7,268 bases of DNA from JBIOJM01 sp044450785 (lineage in GTDB: Bacteria > Planctomycetota > Planctomycetia > Isosphaerales > Isosphaeraceae). The notes beneath the pieces were generated by a model. That model searched no databases and was not told the origin of the DNA. It was given only the letters and a program-made list of their open reading frames with translations. Each line of letters opens with the position of its first letter. The first letter of the stretch is position 1. Both the position numbers and the translations under genes were made by a program. The stretch is taken from positions 1-7,268 of the forward strand of contig JBIOJM010000430.1 of the NCBI GenBank assembly GCA_044450785.1, given 5' to 3'. Shown in pieces: positions 5,539 through 7,268 of the stretch.

Positions 5539-7268
5539 TTATTCATCTTCGGACGTCGTGATGGCGAGGACCGCTTCCAGGCTGGTGAGTCCCTCCACCG
5601 CCTTGTCAATGCCACTGTCGAGTAGCAGCTTCATCCCTTCCTCGCGCGCGGCGGTGCGGAGTTCGGGGAGCGGGGTGCGGGTCTGAATCAGCTTGGCCAT
5701 CAGCGGAGTGATCCGGATCACCTCGAAGATGCCCAGTCGGCCGCGGTAGCCCGTGCCCCGGCACTGGTCGCATCCTTTCGGACGGTAGAGCGTCTGCCGG
5801 GCCACCAGGCCGTACCGATGCGCGATCTCGGCGTTGCAATCGTAAGGCTCCTTGCAATGCGGGCAGAGCCGGCGGACGAGGCGCTGGGCTTCCAGCGCCC
5901 GGAGAGTCGAGGCGAGCAGGAACGGTTCGATCCCCATGTCCTGAAGCCGAGTGACGGCCGAGAGGGCGTCGTTGGTGTGGATGGTCGAGAGGACGAAGTG
6001 GCCGGTCAGGGCCGCCCGCAGGCAGATTTGCGCGGTCTCCTGGTCGCGAACCTCGCCCACCATGATGATGTCGGGGTCTTGCCGCAAGAAGGCCCGGAGC
6101 GCCGAGGCGAAGGTCAGTCCGACTTGCGTCTTGACCTGCACCTGGTTCATCCCCTTGAACTTGTACTCGACGGGGTCCTCCACCGTGCAGATGTTCGTCT
6201 TGGGCTCGTTGAGCAGGTTCAAGCACGAGTAAAGCGTGGTGCTTTTGCCGCTTCCGGTCGGGCCGGTCACGAGCATCAGGCCATGCGGCATCTGAATCGC
6301 CTCGACCAGGTCGGAGGACTGGCGCTCGTCGAATCCCAGGCCGGTGAGCTGAAGCGGGATCGCGGCCTTGTCGAGCAGTCGCATGACCATCTTCTCGCCG
6401 TAGACCGTCGGGACGGTGCTGACCCGAAGATCGATGCGCCGGTCGCCGCTCTTCAGCGCGATGGCGCCGTCCTGCGGCACGCGCTTCTCGGCGATGTCCA
6501 TCTTCGCCAGGATCTTGAACCGCGAGACGATCATGATGAACAGCGCCCGCGACGGCGGCGTCAGCTCGTGGAGCACGCCGTCGATCCGCAGGCGGATCTT
6601 GCTCCCGTCCTCGAACGGTTCAAGGTGGATGTCGCTCGCCCCGCAACGGATGGCTTGCTCGAGGATCTGGTTCACCATCCGGATGATCCGGCCGTTGCGT
6701 CCGGGGGGCGGCGGTTGATCGAGGTGGAGGATCTCTTCCTCGGGCTCCTCGTCCTCCTCTTCCTCTTCGACCTGCTCGAAGTCCTCGGTGCTGGCGGCGA
6801 AGTCCGTGCTTCGTCGGGTCGTGTTATACAAGGACTCAATCAGTCCCTCGACGACCGACAGCGGAGCGATCAAGGGGTGAACGGTCATCCCAGTGAGCAG
6901 TTGGACTTCGTCGATGATTAGCAGTTCGTGGGGCGTGACGAAAACCAGGTCGAGCACCTCGCCTTGAACCGCCACGGGCGCGATCAACTGGTCGCGGCAG
7001 AGCTTCTCGGGAAGGAGCCGGAACAAGTCGTGGTCGATCGCTGGCTCAGGTCCCTGAAAAACGAACAGCGGCAGCGCCAGGTACTCGGCATAAGCGGCGG
7101 CGATCTCTCGGTCGGTGACGGTCCCCAACTTGGCAAGGATGCGTTCCGGCAGGTCGCCGTCGCGGGCGCGCGCCTCGCGGATCGCCTCCACCTTCTTCGG
7201 GTCGAGCACGCCCTTGGCGAGCAGAATTTGCACGATGAGCGGTTGGGTGCCGAACGGATCGGCGGTGG
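5539..7268 (-). CDS. gspE: GspE/PilB-type assembly ATPase (5' end outside window)
   Basis: Cytoplasmic hexameric ATPase that powers pilin assembly through the platform protein. An in-frame GTG lies at 7231-7233, but the frame stays open upstream (TADPFGTQPLI) to the edge, so the true start is probably just outside. Counting from that GTG (564 residues): an N-terminal T2SSE_N/MshEN-type domain (about 1-135); a very acidic linker (153-167); the N2 domain starting near GRIIRMVNQILEQAI and GASDIHLEPFEDG; Walker A GPTGSGKST (324-332); the Asp box around TVEDPVEY; Walker B DPDIIMVGEVRD (386-397); the His box GHFVLSTIHTNDA (411-423); and the cysteine zinc motif C457-X2-C460 ... C488-X2-C491. All catalytic motifs are intact. 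PilB is the type IV pilus equivalent; the zinc motif and lack of a nearby retraction ATPase fit either. First gene of the visible operon. Confidence 0.95.
   Translation of the reverse strand, partial: TADPFGTQPLIVQILLAKGVLDPKKVEAIREARARDGDLPERILAKLGTVTDREIAAAYAEYLALPLFVFQGPEPAIDHDLFRLLPEKLCRDQLIAPVAVQGEVLDLVFVTPHELLIIDEVQLLTGMTVHPLIAPLSVVEGLIESLYNTTRRSTDFAASTEDFEQVEEEEEDEEPEEEILHLDQPPPPGRNGRIIRMVNQILEQAIRCGASDIHLEPFEDGSKIRLRIDGVLHELTPPSRALFIMIVSRFKILAKMDIAEKRVPQDGAIALKSGDRRIDLRVSTVPTVYGEKMVMRLLDKAAIPLQLTGLGFDERQSSDLVEAIQMPHGLMLVTGPTGSGKSTTLYSCLNLLNEPKTNICTVEDPVEYKFKGMNQVQVKTQVGLTFASALRAFLRQDPDIIMVGEVRDQETAQICLRAALTGHFVLSTIHTNDALSAVTRLQDMGIEPFLLASTLRALEAQRLVRRLCPHCKEPYDCNAEIAHRYGLVARQTLYRPKGCDQCRGTGYRGRLGIFEVIRITPLMAKLIQTRTPLPELRTAAREEGMKLLLDSGIDKAVEGLTSLEAVLAITTSEDE

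Noticed and set aside
5818..6921. 367-codon plus-strand ORF opposite the ATPase
   Set aside because: It is the complement of intact Walker A, Walker B and zinc-motif coding sequence and has no independent signal.
1..7268. CRISPR array, tRNA or rRNA
   Set aside because: No regularly spaced direct repeats and no tRNA- or rRNA-like sequence was seen on either strand.

Overview
This is a GC-rich bacterial window. Apart from a tail at the left edge, every gene lies on the minus strand, so the operon reads from right to left. The gene set is the core of a type II secretion / type IV pilus-like (type IV filament) machine. The high GC, the small divergent pseudopilins and the DUF5658 membrane protein would fit a planctomycete or a similar Gram-negative lineage. 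That assignment is an impression, because the window holds no phylogenetic marker.

Layout in transcription order. (1) A GspE/PilB-type assembly ATPase (7268 to 5539), open at the right edge. (2) A GspF/PilC-type inner-membrane platform protein (5509 to 4415). (3) Four small prepilin-like proteins, tightly packed: a major-type pilin/GspG-like protein (4410 to 3946), GspI/PilV-like (3949 to 3539), GspJ/PilW-like (3542 to 2979) and a very short GspK/PilX-like one (2964 to 2617). Two of the junctions are 4-base ATGA stop/start overlaps. (4) An intact insertion sequence of about 1.32 kb (1248 to 2569) with matching ends, a probable 5-bp target duplication AAGTT and one DDE transposase that resembles the ISH3 group. 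(5) A three-helix DUF5658-type membrane protein (1217 to 696). (6) A 105-residue protein (699 to 382), coupled to it by ATGA, that holds only the N-terminal cysteine-rich domain of prepilin peptidase and lacks the catalytic aspartyl-protease part. (7) A 316-bp non-coding stretch with a GC-rich hairpin, then the end of a possible convergent plus-strand gene at the left edge.

How the genes fit together: the ATPase drives the platform protein, which would extrude a pseudopilus made of the major pilin and capped by the I/J/K-like minor pilins. All four prepilins carry a recognisable class III leader and need a prepilin peptidase. The peptidase-like gene downstream is only half an enzyme, so cleavage must be done by a protein encoded elsewhere. 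The insertion sequence sits in what was probably a gap of about 72 bp between the GspK-like gene and the DUF5658/peptidase-domain pair. It may have uncoupled that pair from the operon.
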